Source: Rhodococcus aetherivorans (GTDB lineage Bacteria; Actinomycetota; Actinomycetes; Mycobacteriales; Mycobacteriaceae). From it: a DNA stretch of 64,000 bases. Numbering within the stretch: the first letter of the stretch is position 1; every line of letters starts with the position of its first letter. The stretch is taken from assembly GCF_011058165.1 (NCBI RefSeq), contig NZ_JAALEG010000011.1, positions 43,612 through 107,611 of the forward strand, read 5' to 3'. Positions 8,141 through 16,031 of the stretch are shown piece by piece. The notes under the pieces are model-generated. The model was not told the DNA's origin and did no database searches. It saw nothing but the letters and a program-made list of their open reading frames with translations. The translations under genes and the position numbers were made by a program.

Positions 8141-9772
8141 CTACTCGCTCAGCCAGGTGTCGAAGAACTGCAACCGGGCGGAGGCCTCGAACTTCAGGTC
8201 CTGCACCGCCCCCGCCGCACCGATGGCCTGGGACAGCTCCACGGTCGGCAGCCACAGGCCGTTGTCGAGGACCAGCTGCTGTGCCTGCTCGATCAGCTCG
8301 CCGCGTTCGGCCGGGTCGGTGGTGCGCAGCTGCGCAGACAGGACCTCGTCCAGCGGCGGGATCGGGCCGCGGTTGTTGAGGTTGCGCCCGTCGAGTCCGA
8401 ACGTCGTGCGCAGGATGTCGCCGTCGGCGCGCGTGCTGTTGTAGTAGGTGGCGTCGAAGTCCTTCGCGCCCTGCCGGGCAGTGGCTTCCGGGGTGGAGAC
8501 CAGGTCGAGCTGCAGGTCGATACCGACCTCGCGCAGCTGCTGCTGCACGAGCTCGAGGATCGCCTGGTTGCCGGCGAACACCGAACTGAACAGCACCGAG
8601 AAGGACAGGCGGTTGCCGTCCTTGACGCGGATGCCGTCCGGGCCGGGAACCCAGCCGGCGGCGTCGAGGATCGACTTCGACTTCGCCGGGTCGTAGGTGA
8701 CGTCGTCAAGTCCGGCGTAGCCGGGGGTGCGGGAGGCGAGGGTGCTGGTCGCGGGCCGGAAATCGGGGCCGAGGACGGTGTCGACGAGTTCCTGGCGGTC
8801 GAGGGCCGGCACGATCGCGGCGCGCACCGCCGGATCGGTCAGGACGCCACGGGTGACGTTCGGCTGGAAACCGAACGGGACACCCGGGTTCGGCGTGGTG
8901 AGGATCCGTCCGCCGCTGCCTTCGATCTGGGAAGCATCCTGCGGCAGAGCATCGCTGATCGCGTCGAGCTGGCCGGATGCGAGGCTGCCGGTGCGTACAC
9001 CGGACTCCGGGACGATCGTGAACTCGATGCGATCGAGGTAGGCCTCGCCGTCGTGCGCGAAAACGTCGGATCCCCACGAGTATCCAGTGCGCTTGACCAG
9101 CGTGGCGGACTTGTCCTGCTGGTAGTCCTCGTAGACGAAGGGACCGGTGCCGGACAGGTCGCCGGCGCAGCGTTCCTCGGCGGACTTCGCGACGTCCCTG
9201 TCGGACAGGAAGCCGAGTTGCAGCGTCGACGACGCCTGCAGGAACTGCGCGTTCGGTCCGGCGAAGGACACCTGGGCGGTGAGCGGATCGAGCACCGTGG
9301 TGCCGGTGTACCCCGACAGGTAGCTCGCCGCCAGCGCTGCCTTGGCGCCGGTGAGGGTCTGGACGATCGCGTCGAAGTTCTTCTTCACCGACTCCGCGGT
9401 GAACGGGGTGCCGTCACTGAATGTCACGCCGTCCTTCAGCCGGAACGTGAACGCCGAGGCGTCCCCGTTCACCTCCCAGCTTTCGGCGAGCCACGGCTTC
9501 AGTTCACCGGTCCCGGGGTCCTGATCGGTGAGCGAGTCGACGATCTGACGGGCGACGTAGATGGTCTGGTTGCTGCCGGCCTGCGCGGGATCGGCACACG
9601 TGGGGGCCTGGGACAGGCCGTAGCGCAGGGTGCCGCCGGGCTGCGGGGTGCCGCCACCGGAGGAAGTGCCCGCCGTGTCGGCGCCGCACGCGGCGAGCCC
9701 ACCGGCGAGGATTGCGGCGGTGGCGCCCGCGACGGCGCGACGTCGGGCGGCAGAGGTGAACGGAACAGGCAC
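8141..9772 (-). CDS. ABC transporter family-5 substrate-binding lipoprotein
   Basis: The 543-residue product has a lipoprotein signal with a basic AARRRAV stretch, a hydrophobic core and the lipobox LAAC. The SBP family-5 body follows, with GGTLRYGLSQAPTCADPAQ, LAESWEVNGDASAFTFRLKDGVTFSDGTPFTAESV and NPGVPFGFQPNVTRGVLTD. I chose GTG at 9770-9772 because GGAG stands six bases ahead and the signal peptide then has normal length; ORFs extending further upstream would run through the regulatory leader. It is the first structural gene of the transporter-monooxygenase operon that runs to 220. Upstream lie a hairpin (9802-9828), a Cys-rich leader peptide and a SAM riboswitch, so expression should rise when SAM and cysteine are scarce. 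Confidence 0.9.
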   Translation of the reverse strand: MPVPFTSAARRRAVAGATAAILAGGLAACGADTAGTSSGGGTPQPGGTLRYGLSQAPTCADPAQAGSNQTIYVARQIVDSLTDQDPGTGELKPWLAESWEVNGDASAFTFRLKDGVTFSDGTPFTAESVKKNFDAIVQTLTGAKAALAASYLSGYTGTTVLDPLTAQVSFAGPNAQFLQASSTLQLGFLSDRDVAKSAEERCAGDLSGTGPFVYEDYQQDKSATLVKRTGYSWGSDVFAHDGEAYLDRIEFTIVPESGVRTGSLASGQLDAISDALPQDASQIEGSGGRILTTPNPGVPFGFQPNVTRGVLTDPAVRAAIVPALDRQELVDTVLGPDFRPATSTLASRTPGYAGLDDVTYDPAKSKSILDAAGWVPGPDGIRVKDGNRLSFSVLFSSVFAGNQAILELVQQQLREVGIDLQLDLVSTPEATARQGAKDFDATYYNSTRADGDILRTTFGLDGRNLNNRGPIPPLDEVLSAQLRTTDPAERGELIEQAQQLVLDNGLWLPTVELSQAIGAAGAVQDLKFEASARLQFFDTWLSE

Positions 9773-9801
9773 CGGGGAACTCCATGATCTCGTGAGGCGC
9801 A

Positions 9802-9828
9802 GATGGCACCGCGCTTCGCGATGCCACC
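9802..9828 (-). promoter_or_regulatory. Candidate attenuator hairpin between leader peptide and binding-protein gene
   Basis: On the RNA strand two 12-base arms (9828-9817 and 9813-9802) pair throughout, ten Watson-Crick and two G-U pairs, around a three-base loop. The hairpin starts about 42 bases after the leader-peptide stop and ends 29 bases before the GTG of the binding protein. That is where a transcription attenuator or a start-occluding stem would sit. No U-tract follows, so Rho-dependent or translational action is as likely as intrinsic termination. Confidence 0.5.
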
Positions 9829-9870
9829 GGCCGGGCAGACGGTCGTAGTTCTTCGACTGGGTAGCGCCGC

Positions 9871-9969
9871 TCAGGCGCGACAGGATCGGGGGCGACAGAT
9901 GCCCGAGCACTGACGGCACAGGTCGACGTGCAGGCGCGCCCACGCGCCCACGAACCCCTCGCCTGCCAT
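9871..9969 (-). CDS. Cysteine-rich leader peptide of the sulfur ABC operon
   Basis: This 32-codon frame runs from ATG (9967-9969) to TGA (9871-9873). It has a very strong GGAGGAGAAGG ribosome site immediately upstream. The core LHVDLCRQCSGICR matches the HVDLxRxxSGIC pattern of the peptide at 49-141 but carries extra cysteines, giving C18, C21, C25 and C30. Codon-dense cysteine runs are what a ribosome-stalling, cysteine-sensing attenuator needs. Unlike the other two leader peptides here it is not leaderless: it begins 11 bases after the 3' strand of the SAM riboswitch's closing helix, and its ribosome site touches that helix. I infer dual SAM and cysteine control of the downstream operon. 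The peptide itself is unlikely to have another function. Confidence 0.7.
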   Translation of the reverse strand: MAGEGFVGAWARLHVDLCRQCSGICRPRSCRA

Positions 9970-9979
9970 GCCTTCTCCT

Positions 9980-10065
9980 CCATCGTTCCCGGCGGTAGCA
10001 CCCTCACCTGCGGCAGGGGGTTGCTGCGACGTCCTCGAGCCGGGTCTCTCGGTCGCTCTGGATGG
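9980..10065 (-). promoter_or_regulatory. SAM riboswitch (S-box/SAM-I clan)
   Basis: Read on the minus strand, the RNA shows the S-box signature in order: CCAUC (P1), AGAGCGACCGAGAGACC, GGCUCGAGGACGUCGC, AGCAACC, then GGUGCUACC and closing GAUGG. The P2 arms GCGAC and GUCGC are complementary, the AGCAACC and GGUGCU strands form P3, and P1 (10065-10061 with 9984-9980) is perfect. S-adenosylmethionine binding normally switches expression off. P1 abuts the AGGAG of the leader-peptide ribosome site, so translational control of the leader peptide is possible. It lies between the MFS stop (10114) and the ABC operon. I could not run a covariance search; whether it is SAM-I or SAM-IV in subtype is open. 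Confidence 0.85.
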
Positions 10066-10113
10066 TTCCCGGTGACCGTACGCGTTGCGAACGAGTTCGG
10101 AGAACCCTTTCGC

Positions 10114-11535
10114 TCACCGTGATCGAAACCCGGCGCCGGCACGACGGCGCCGGTCGGCGAGCGCACAGAGCAGCGACACCGCGAGCATGGCGGCGCACAC
10201 CGCGAGGCCGGCCGACGCGGCACCGGCGACGTCGTCCCCGTCCGTCGCCAGCGCCGACAGATACAGGCCGGACACCGCGGCGAGGGCGACCGTCGCGGAC
10301 AACCGCTGTGACAGCTGCAGGAACCCGGCCGCGACACCGTGACCGCCCGCCGGGGACGACTCGAGCGTCAGCGCCCGGTTGGGTGCATCCACGAATCCAC
10401 CCGAGAGACCCGACAGAGCGGCCAGCGCCACGAACACCGGCATCGTGGCGTCGTGCCGCACAGCGGCGGCGTAGCCACCGACGACGGCGATCTCGGCTGC
10501 CACCACCACGACGACCGTCACCCGGCCGTATCGCGCGACGACCCGCCACCCCACGGCCGAGGCGACGGCCATCGCCGCGGCGGCGGCGGACAGCACGGCG
10601 GCGGCCTGGACAGCGGCATAGCCGCGCCCCTCGATGAGGTACAGGCTCACGACGGTGTTCAGGGATAGCACCGCACCGAACCAGAACAGTGCGACCAAGG
10701 TGCCGAGGACGTATCCGCCGGATCCGGTCAGTTCGGGAAGCAGCACGGGCTTGCCGCCGCGCACGGCGACACGGCGTTCCCACCACAGGAAGGTGGCGAG
10801 TGAGACCGCCGCTCCCCCGACGGCGAACACCGCACCCACCGGACCCGGTTCGGAGACCACGGGCACCATCACCAGCGTCGTGGCCGCCGCGAGCAGCGCG
10901 AGGCCCCCGGCATCGACCCCGCTGCGGGCCGACGGTCGTCCCCGATCCGGGGGCAGGCGGCGGGCCGCGAGCACGAGTGTGACGAGTGCGCACGGCACGT
11001 TGAGAATCAGCAGAACACGCCACCCGTAGTCCCCGGGTGCAGCGCCGAGCACCAGCCCACCGACGAGTGGACCGCACAGCCCGGCGAGGCCTCCGGCCGT
11101 GCTGTAGGCGGCCAGGGCCCGGGCGCGCGCCGGGCCGGTGTAGTTCTCGGCCAGGATCCCGAGCACCTGCGCGCTGATCAGGCCCGCCCCGACCCCCTGA
11201 CCGGCCCGTGCGGCGACGACCGTCCAGGGGTCGGACGCGACAGCTCCGCACACCCCCATGACCGCGAAGAGGGTCATGCCCGCGAGGAACAGCCGCCGCC
11301 GGCCGGCCACATCGCCGAGCCGGCCTGCCGGGACCAGCGCAAGACCGAAGCTCAGCGAGTATGCGGCCAGGATCCACTGCATCTGCGAAACGCCCGCGTC
11401 GAGACCGGTCCGCAAGGCGGGAAGGCCGATGTTCAGCACCGACGAATCGAGCAGGGTGGTGAAGCCGGCGGCCGCACAGACCGGCACCACCGACGTCGTC
11501 TGCCGGGGCGTCTGCGCCCGATCGGTGAGTGTCAC
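10114..11535 (-). CDS. MFS efflux transporter, DHA2-like (14-TM) family
   Basis: The 473-residue protein is very hydrophobic with a major-facilitator N-half: LDSSVLNIGLPAL, WILAAYSLSFGLALVPAGRLGDVAGRRR and QGVGAGLISAQVLG. This is the DHA2 drug/proton antiporter pattern. It starts at GTG 13 bases after the stop of the NtaA-type gene and so is the third gene of the 10114-14147 operon. Export of a reaction product or of a toxic sulfur compound fits the context, but the direction of transport and the substrate are not proven by the sequence. Confidence 0.85.
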   Translation of the reverse strand: MTLTDRAQTPRQTTSVVPVCAAAGFTTLLDSSVLNIGLPALRTGLDAGVSQMQWILAAYSLSFGLALVPAGRLGDVAGRRRLFLAGMTLFAVMGVCGAVASDPWTVVAARAGQGVGAGLISAQVLGILAENYTGPARARALAAYSTAGGLAGLCGPLVGGLVLGAAPGDYGWRVLLILNVPCALVTLVLAARRLPPDRGRPSARSGVDAGGLALLAAATTLVMVPVVSEPGPVGAVFAVGGAAVSLATFLWWERRVAVRGGKPVLLPELTGSGGYVLGTLVALFWFGAVLSLNTVVSLYLIEGRGYAAVQAAAVLSAAAAAMAVASAVGWRVVARYGRVTVVVVVAAEIAVVGGYAAAVRHDATMPVFVALAALSGLSGGFVDAPNRALTLESSPAGGHGVAAGFLQLSQRLSATVALAAVSGLYLSALATDGDDVAGAASAGLAVCAAMLAVSLLCALADRRRRAGAGFRSR

Positions 11536-11547
11536 GCGGGAGGTGGG

Positions 11548-12906
11548 TTAACCGCCGACCGCCACCGGATCGGCCGGCACCCGCAGCCCGAGGTTGTGCC
11601 GCAGCGTGGTTCCGGTGTACTCGACGCGGAGGACACCACGGTCCTGCAGCAGGGGCACCACCTCGTCGACGAAATCGTCGAGCCCCCAAGGCACGAGGTG
11701 CGAACCGAGGATGAACCCGTCCGAGCCGTCGTTCTGCACGAAGGCGTCGATCTGCTCGGCGATCCGTGCCGCGGTACCGACGAGGGGTCCGCGCTCGAAC
11801 TGGTCGATCACGACCTCTCGCAGCGTCAGCTTCTTCTCCTCCGCGATCGCGCGGAGCCGTGCGACGGTCTCGAACCGGTCCTGGTGGACGAACGCCCGTC
11901 CCTGGATGATCGGCTCGGCGTCGGGGTCGGGATCGATGTCCGGCAGCGGGCCCTCCGGATCGTATTCGGACAGATCCCGATTCCAGATCTGCTCGAGCAG
12001 GATCAGGGCGGTCTGCCCGGTGACCTGCTGGTTACGGATCTCGTGGTACTTCTCGACGGCCTCGGCCTCGGTGTCACCGATCACGAAGCTCGCCGACGGC
12101 AGGATCTTGATGTCGTCGGCGGAGCGGCCGGCAGCGATCGCCCGGGCCTTGACATCTCGGTAGAACTCCGTGGCCTCGGGCAGCTTCCCGTACGGGGAGA
12201 AGATGGCGTCGGCGTTCGCGGCAGCGAAGTCCCGGCCCTGCGGGGACACCCCGGCCTGGAGGATCACCGGGCGTCCCTGGAGGCTGCGCGGAACCGTGAA
12301 CCTGCCGTGCACGTCGAAGTGGTTGCCGTGGTGTTCGAAGGCGCCGGCGTCGGGTCGACGCAGGAACCGGCCGCCGGCCTTGTCGGCGACGATGTCGTCG
12401 CTACGCCACGAATCCCAGAGTTGACGGATGAGCGTCAGGTTCTCCTCCGCGCGCTCGTACCGGTGGGAGCGATCCAGGAAGCCGCCGCGGCGGAAGTTGT
12501 GCCCCGTGAAGGCATCGAAGGAGGTGACCACGTTCCACGCGGCCCGGCCGCCGGAGAGGTGATCGAGAGAGGCGATCTGCCGAGCCAGCTCGTACGGCTC
12601 GTTGAAGGTCGTGTTGATGGTGGCGGCCAGGCCGAGGTGGTCCGTGACGGCGGCCAGCGACGCGAGGACCGTGAAGGTGTCGGGCCGGCCGATGATGTCC
12701 TGATCGAAGATCCGGCCCGCGCGCTCGCGCAGCACGAGGCCCTCGGCGAGGAAGAAGAAGTCGAACTTGCCGCGCTCGGCGGTACGGGCGGTGTGCTCGA
12801 AGGTCGAGAACTCGATCTGGCTGCCCGCCCGGGGATCCCACCATGCGGTGTGGTGATTGACACCGCCGAGGTAGGCCCCGAGGATGACCTGCTTGCGTGT
12901 GCTCAT
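11548..12906 (-). CDS. NtaA/SnaA/DszA-family FMN-dependent monooxygenase (second copy)
   Basis: The 452-residue protein shares with 2144-3514 the motifs GVNHHTAWWDP, FDFFFLAEGL, NTTFNEPYELA, SGGRAAWNVVTSFDAFTG, DPEGPLPD and a C-terminal LQDRGVLRVEYTGTTLR. It is clearly a paralogue but divergent enough to have a different substrate. ATG at 12904-12906 overlaps the stop of the preceding LLM gene (ATGA). It requires FMNH2 from a separate reductase, none of which is encoded nearby. The LLM + NtaA + MFS order mirrors the LLM + NtaA + DUF1684 module at 1371-4632. Confidence 0.9.
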   Translation of the reverse strand: MSTRKQVILGAYLGGVNHHTAWWDPRAGSQIEFSTFEHTARTAERGKFDFFFLAEGLVLRERAGRIFDQDIIGRPDTFTVLASLAAVTDHLGLAATINTTFNEPYELARQIASLDHLSGGRAAWNVVTSFDAFTGHNFRRGGFLDRSHRYERAEENLTLIRQLWDSWRSDDIVADKAGGRFLRRPDAGAFEHHGNHFDVHGRFTVPRSLQGRPVILQAGVSPQGRDFAAANADAIFSPYGKLPEATEFYRDVKARAIAAGRSADDIKILPSASFVIGDTEAEAVEKYHEIRNQQVTGQTALILLEQIWNRDLSEYDPEGPLPDIDPDPDAEPIIQGRAFVHQDRFETVARLRAIAEEKKLTLREVVIDQFERGPLVGTAARIAEQIDAFVQNDGSDGFILGSHLVPWGLDDFVDEVVPLLQDRGVLRVEYTGTTLRHNLGLRVPADPVAVGG

Positions 12907-14147
12907 CGGTCGTGTCCTTCGGTTCCGGCCGTGGTGACGGCGTAGCGGTGGGGAATGTCGGTCGGCAGATCCAGAAGTCCGCGCAGGGACGTGCCGGGGT
13001 ACTCGGAGCGGAACACCGCGCGCTGTTGCAGGATCGGGACGAGCGCGTCGACGATGACGTCGAGGTCGTCGACTGCCACCCCGGGCCGGAGCCGGAAGCC
13101 GTCGATACCCTGTCGACGCCACTCACCGATCCGGTCGGCGAGTTCGGCCGCCGATCCGGTGAACACGAGTGCATCCGAGTCGAATGCGCTGCCCGCGAGT
13201 GCGTCGAGACGCCGGAGCCGCTCGGCGCCGCTCTCGCGCGGTGTGTCGAGGAAGACCATGAGGTCCGCGTACACACGCAGCGGTTCACCGACACGCCCGA
13301 CCCGCACCCCCGCCGCCGTGACCTCGTCGACGAGGTCACGCACGCGGCGGGTGTCCGACGGGGTGACGAACACCAGATCTGCCTGCCGCGAGGCCAGTTC
13401 GTACGGAAGGTCGCGGTGGGCCAGCAGTGCGACCACCGGCTGCCCCTGCGGCGGTCGGGGCGTGATCGACGGCCCTCGAACGTGGAAGAACCGGCCTTCG
13501 AAGTCGATGTAGTGCAGCTTGTCGCGGTCGATGAACCGTCGTGTCTTCACGTCGCGGAGCTCCGCGTCGTCCTCCCAGCTGTCCCACAGCCGCCGAACGA
13601 CCTCGACGGCGTCGGCGGCCTCGTCGAACAGGTCGTGGACGAACTCGGGCAGGCGATTCTCGGCGAGCGCCTGCCGGTCGCGCTTGTCGAGTCCGGGGAT
13701 GTCGCGCCGGCCGAAGTGTGCGGCCTCCTGCGCGGAGGAGGACACCTTGACCTGCCAGCCGGCGCGACCGTGCGATGTGTAGTCGAGGGTGGCCAGCGCC
13801 TTGGACACGTGGAACGGTTCGGTGTGCGTGGTGGTGATCGTCGGGATCAGCCCGATGTGCCGGGTCGACGGTGCAACCCGCGCGGCGATCAGGTGCGCAT
13901 CGAGCCGGACCCGTACCCGGTCCACCGCGTCGGGGTCCTCGCTCGTGTACGGGTTCGCGGGTACGGCAAGGGAATCCTCGATCGTGACGAAGTCCAGCAG
14001 CCCGCGTTCCGCGGTGGTGACGAGATCGGCCCAGTACGTGGGTGAGGTCAATTCGTCGGGGCGTGAATTCTCTTCACGCCACGCGGCGGGATGCCAACCG
14101 GCGCCGTCGAGCGCGACGGCGAGGTGGACGGGTGTTGTCGAGGTCAT
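12903..14147 (-). CDS. LLM-class flavin-dependent oxidoreductase (second copy)
   Basis: The 414-residue protein resembles 3529-4632 in the motifs GAGWHPAAWR, TITTTHTEPFHVSKALATLDY, GRAGWQVKVSS and DKLHYIDFEGRFFHVRGPS. I chose ATG at 14145-14147, which has AGGAG eight bases ahead. In-frame translation could extend upstream without a stop to about 14315, but that segment reads as low-complexity Pro/Arg/Cys and not as protein. It is the first gene of the 10114-14147 operon. The role is oxidation of an unidentified, probably sulfur- or nitrogen-containing, small molecule. Confidence 0.88.
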   Translation of the reverse strand: MTSTTPVHLAVALDGAGWHPAAWREENSRPDELTSPTYWADLVTTAERGLLDFVTIEDSLAVPANPYTSEDPDAVDRVRVRLDAHLIAARVAPSTRHIGLIPTITTTHTEPFHVSKALATLDYTSHGRAGWQVKVSSSAQEAAHFGRRDIPGLDKRDRQALAENRLPEFVHDLFDEAADAVEVVRRLWDSWEDDAELRDVKTRRFIDRDKLHYIDFEGRFFHVRGPSITPRPPQGQPVVALLAHRDLPYELASRQADLVFVTPSDTRRVRDLVDEVTAAGVRVGRVGEPLRVYADLMVFLDTPRESGAERLRRLDALAGSAFDSDALVFTGSAAELADRIGEWRRQGIDGFRLRPGVAVDDLDVIVDALVPILQQRAVFRSEYPGTSLRGLLDLPTDIPHRYAVTTAGTEGHDR

Positions 14148-14218
14148 CGGCGAGACTCCTGGTCGGTGTGCGGCGGGGATCGGTGGCGTCACAGGGGCGT
14201 CCGGCAGCAGGGCGCACC

Positions 14219-14246
14219 GGCAGCACCGCGGGCTCGCGATGCTGCC
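14219..14246 (-). promoter_or_regulatory. Hairpin in the 5' region of the second monooxygenase operon
   Basis: Seven perfectly paired outer bases (14246-14240 with 14225-14219) and an inner four-base CGCG/CGCG helix around AGCC form a stable stem about 70 bases before the gene start. The same stretch, read in the frame of the downstream gene, contains Cys-Cys-Arg-Cys codons. It may be regulatory, but without a separate short ORF this is weak. Confidence 0.3.
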
Positions 14247-14298
14247 GGGCCTGGTGGGGGGTCTTCGGGAGGATCGTGGCGGCGGAGAGTTCACACGA

Positions 14299-14344
14299 GA
14301 ATCGGACGTCCGCACCCGTCACGACGGCTGCGGATGTCCGATTC
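14299..14344. terminator. Inverted repeat after the acetyltransferase gene
   Basis: Arms of 16 bases (14299-14314 and 14329-14344) are complementary except at one position and enclose a 14-base loop. The repeat lies 30 bases downstream of the acetyltransferase stop at 14374 and before the next minus-strand operon. It is most simply a terminator, though the high symmetry would also suit a dimeric regulator. Confidence 0.6.
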
Positions 14345-14373
14345 GTGCACTGCTTCGAGCCGCTCGGCGCGGT

Positions 14374-14877
14374 TCAGTCCGTCCGCAACCGGATCAGCGT
14401 CTTCTCGAAGGGGTGCGGCCCGATCTCCTCGGCCGGTCGGCCGGGATCGAACAGGGCGGTGTATCCCGCGGCCAGGTACAGCGCGACCGCCTCGGGTTGA
14501 CGCCACCCGGTGGTCAGGTAGATGCGGGCGTACCCCCTCCGGGCCGCCTCGGCCTCGAGTTCCTCCAGCACGAGTCTGCCGAGTCCGCGGCGGCGGTGCG
14601 CCTTCGACGTCCAGATGCGCTTGAGCTCTGCGGTGGTCGCGTCGTAACGGCGGAACGCGCCACCGGCGACGGGTTCTCCGTCCTCGACGAGCATCAGCAA
14701 CGTCCCGTCGGGTTCGGCGAACTCGTCGGCCGGGTGGGTGGTGAGGGTGTGGATCTGCTCGTCGAGCGGACGTTCGTAGCGGGTGCTGTATTCGACGGCG
14801 AGTTCGGCGAGCAGCGGGGCGGCCAGCGGGTCGTCCTGCCGCACGGGGCAGACCTGGATGCGGCGGGCGGTGGTCAT
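14374..14877 (-). CDS. GNAT-family N-acetyltransferase
   Basis: The 167-residue protein has the GNAT core: GGAFRRYDATTAELKRIWTS (beta4), RRRGLGRLVLEELEAEAARRG (acetyl-CoA-binding R/Q-x-x-G-x-G/A loop) and YLAAGYTALFDP. It starts at an ATG overlapping the stop of the FAD oxidase (ATGA), so the two are translationally coupled. The context is an amino-acid importer and an amine oxidase, so acetylation of an imported amine or amino acid is plausible. The acceptor cannot be predicted from sequence. Confidence 0.85.
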   Translation of the reverse strand: MTTARRIQVCPVRQDDPLAAPLLAELAVEYSTRYERPLDEQIHTLTTHPADEFAEPDGTLLMLVEDGEPVAGGAFRRYDATTAELKRIWTSKAHRRRGLGRLVLEELEAEAARRGYARIYLTTGWRQPEAVALYLAAGYTALFDPGRPAEEIGPHPFEKTLIRLRTD

Positions 14878-16004
14878 CGCGCGGTCACCGCCTCGCGGGT
14901 GCCGAACCGGAACGGCTCCGGCGCGACGGCCGTGCCCTCGACGAGCCCCGCGATCAGCTCCCCGATTGCGGGGGCGAACTTGAAGCCGTGCCCGGAGAAG
15001 CCCGCGGCCACGACGACGGCGCCGATGCGGTCCACGACGAAGTTGCTGTCGGGTGTGCTGGTGTACAGGCAGGTGTCGGCCACGGCGCTGCCCGGGTCGA
15101 CGCCGGGCAGCCACCGGGCAGCGTAGGCGGCGAGCCGCGCGACGCCGGCGGGGTCGGCCCGGAAGGTTCTCGTCTCGGGCGTCACTTCGGGTCCGGTGCC
15201 GTGCTCGCCGATCTTGATGCCGTCCTCGGAGCCGAGCCCGTAGATGCCGGCTGTCGTGAGCAACGCGCCGGGGTGATGGACGAAGCTCGGCCAGTCGGGC
15301 CCCGTGACGGGAACGAAGTGCGCGGGCTGCTCCTGCGTCGTGCGCATCGCCGGGAGGCGGGGCGCCGGATCCGAAGCCCGGGTGAGCAACCGGTGCGACC
15401 ATGCGCCGGCCGCGACGACGACATGCCGGCCGCGCACCACCGCGTCCGGGGTGACCACGTCGACGCCGTGTCCGTGGCTGTGCAGGCTTTCGACCACGAT
15501 CCCGTGCCGCACGTCGGCCCCGGCCTGCGCCGCGGCCTCCTGGAACGCGGCGACCGCGCGGTCGGCGTGCAGCCGGCCCGCCTCGGGATGATGCACGACG
15601 GCCGTGTCGAACCGTATCCCGGGCCAACGACGTTCCGCGGAGCACGGCTCGAGGACCTCGTGCCGGATGCCGAGGGCGGCCAGCGACCGGGCACGCAACT
15701 CGACGACGGCGGGCAGTCCGTGGTCGACCGCGCCGGTGAGGGTCAGTACCTCCGTGCCCGTGGTGTCCTGCAGGTGCCGCCAGAGCGGCAGGGCACGGCC
15801 GGCGAGCGCCGTGTAGAACTCGCCGTCGTAGGCCTGCCGGTAGATGCGGGAACTGCCGTGCGAGGCGCCGCGGCGATGACCCGGCTCGAACTGCTCGAGC
15901 AGGGTCACCGACTTCCCGCGGGTGGCCAGACGCCACGCCGCCGCCGATCCGATGACGCCACCCCCGACGATCACGACGTCGGCCCGGGGCTCCACCCGGC
16001 TCAT
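14874..16004 (-). CDS. FAD-dependent amine oxidase, sarcosine/N-methyltryptophan oxidase family
   Basis: The 376-residue protein has an N-terminal dinucleotide fold VVIVGGGVIGSAAAWRLA ending in an acidic residue (TLLEQF). It continues with HRRGASHGSSRIYRQAYDGEFY, the pattern of monomeric sarcosine oxidase/SolA, which carry covalent FAD. Near the C-terminus GFSGHGFKFAPAIGELIAGL contains the S-G-H-G-F-K-F motif. These enzymes oxidise N-methyl amino acids, releasing H2O2 and formaldehyde. The gene lies 27 bases behind the binding protein of the amino-acid ABC transporter and overlaps the GNAT gene, so an imported amine is the likely substrate. Confidence 0.85.
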   Translation of the reverse strand: MSRVEPRADVVIVGGGVIGSAAAWRLATRGKSVTLLEQFEPGHRRGASHGSSRIYRQAYDGEFYTALAGRALPLWRHLQDTTGTEVLTLTGAVDHGLPAVVELRARSLAALGIRHEVLEPCSAERRWPGIRFDTAVVHHPEAGRLHADRAVAAFQEAAAQAGADVRHGIVVESLHSHGHGVDVVTPDAVVRGRHVVVAAGAWSHRLLTRASDPAPRLPAMRTTQEQPAHFVPVTGPDWPSFVHHPGALLTTAGIYGLGSEDGIKIGEHGTGPEVTPETRTFRADPAGVARLAAYAARWLPGVDPGSAVADTCLYTSTPDSNFVVDRIGAVVVAAGFSGHGFKFAPAIGELIAGLVEGTAVAPEPFRFGTREAVTAR

Positions 16005-16031
16005 TGCTGTCCCTCCCTGGCTGTCGTCCGG

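Noticed and set aside
7112..9787. Plus-strand frame of nearly 900 codons opposite the ABC transporter
   Set aside because: Antisense to three well-supported genes and without recognisable domains.
14219..14246. Independent cysteine leader peptide before the second monooxygenase operon
   Set aside because: The Cys codons are in frame with the structural gene with no stop in between, and no ribosome site or -10 box sets up a separate short ORF. Kept only as a low-interest observation.
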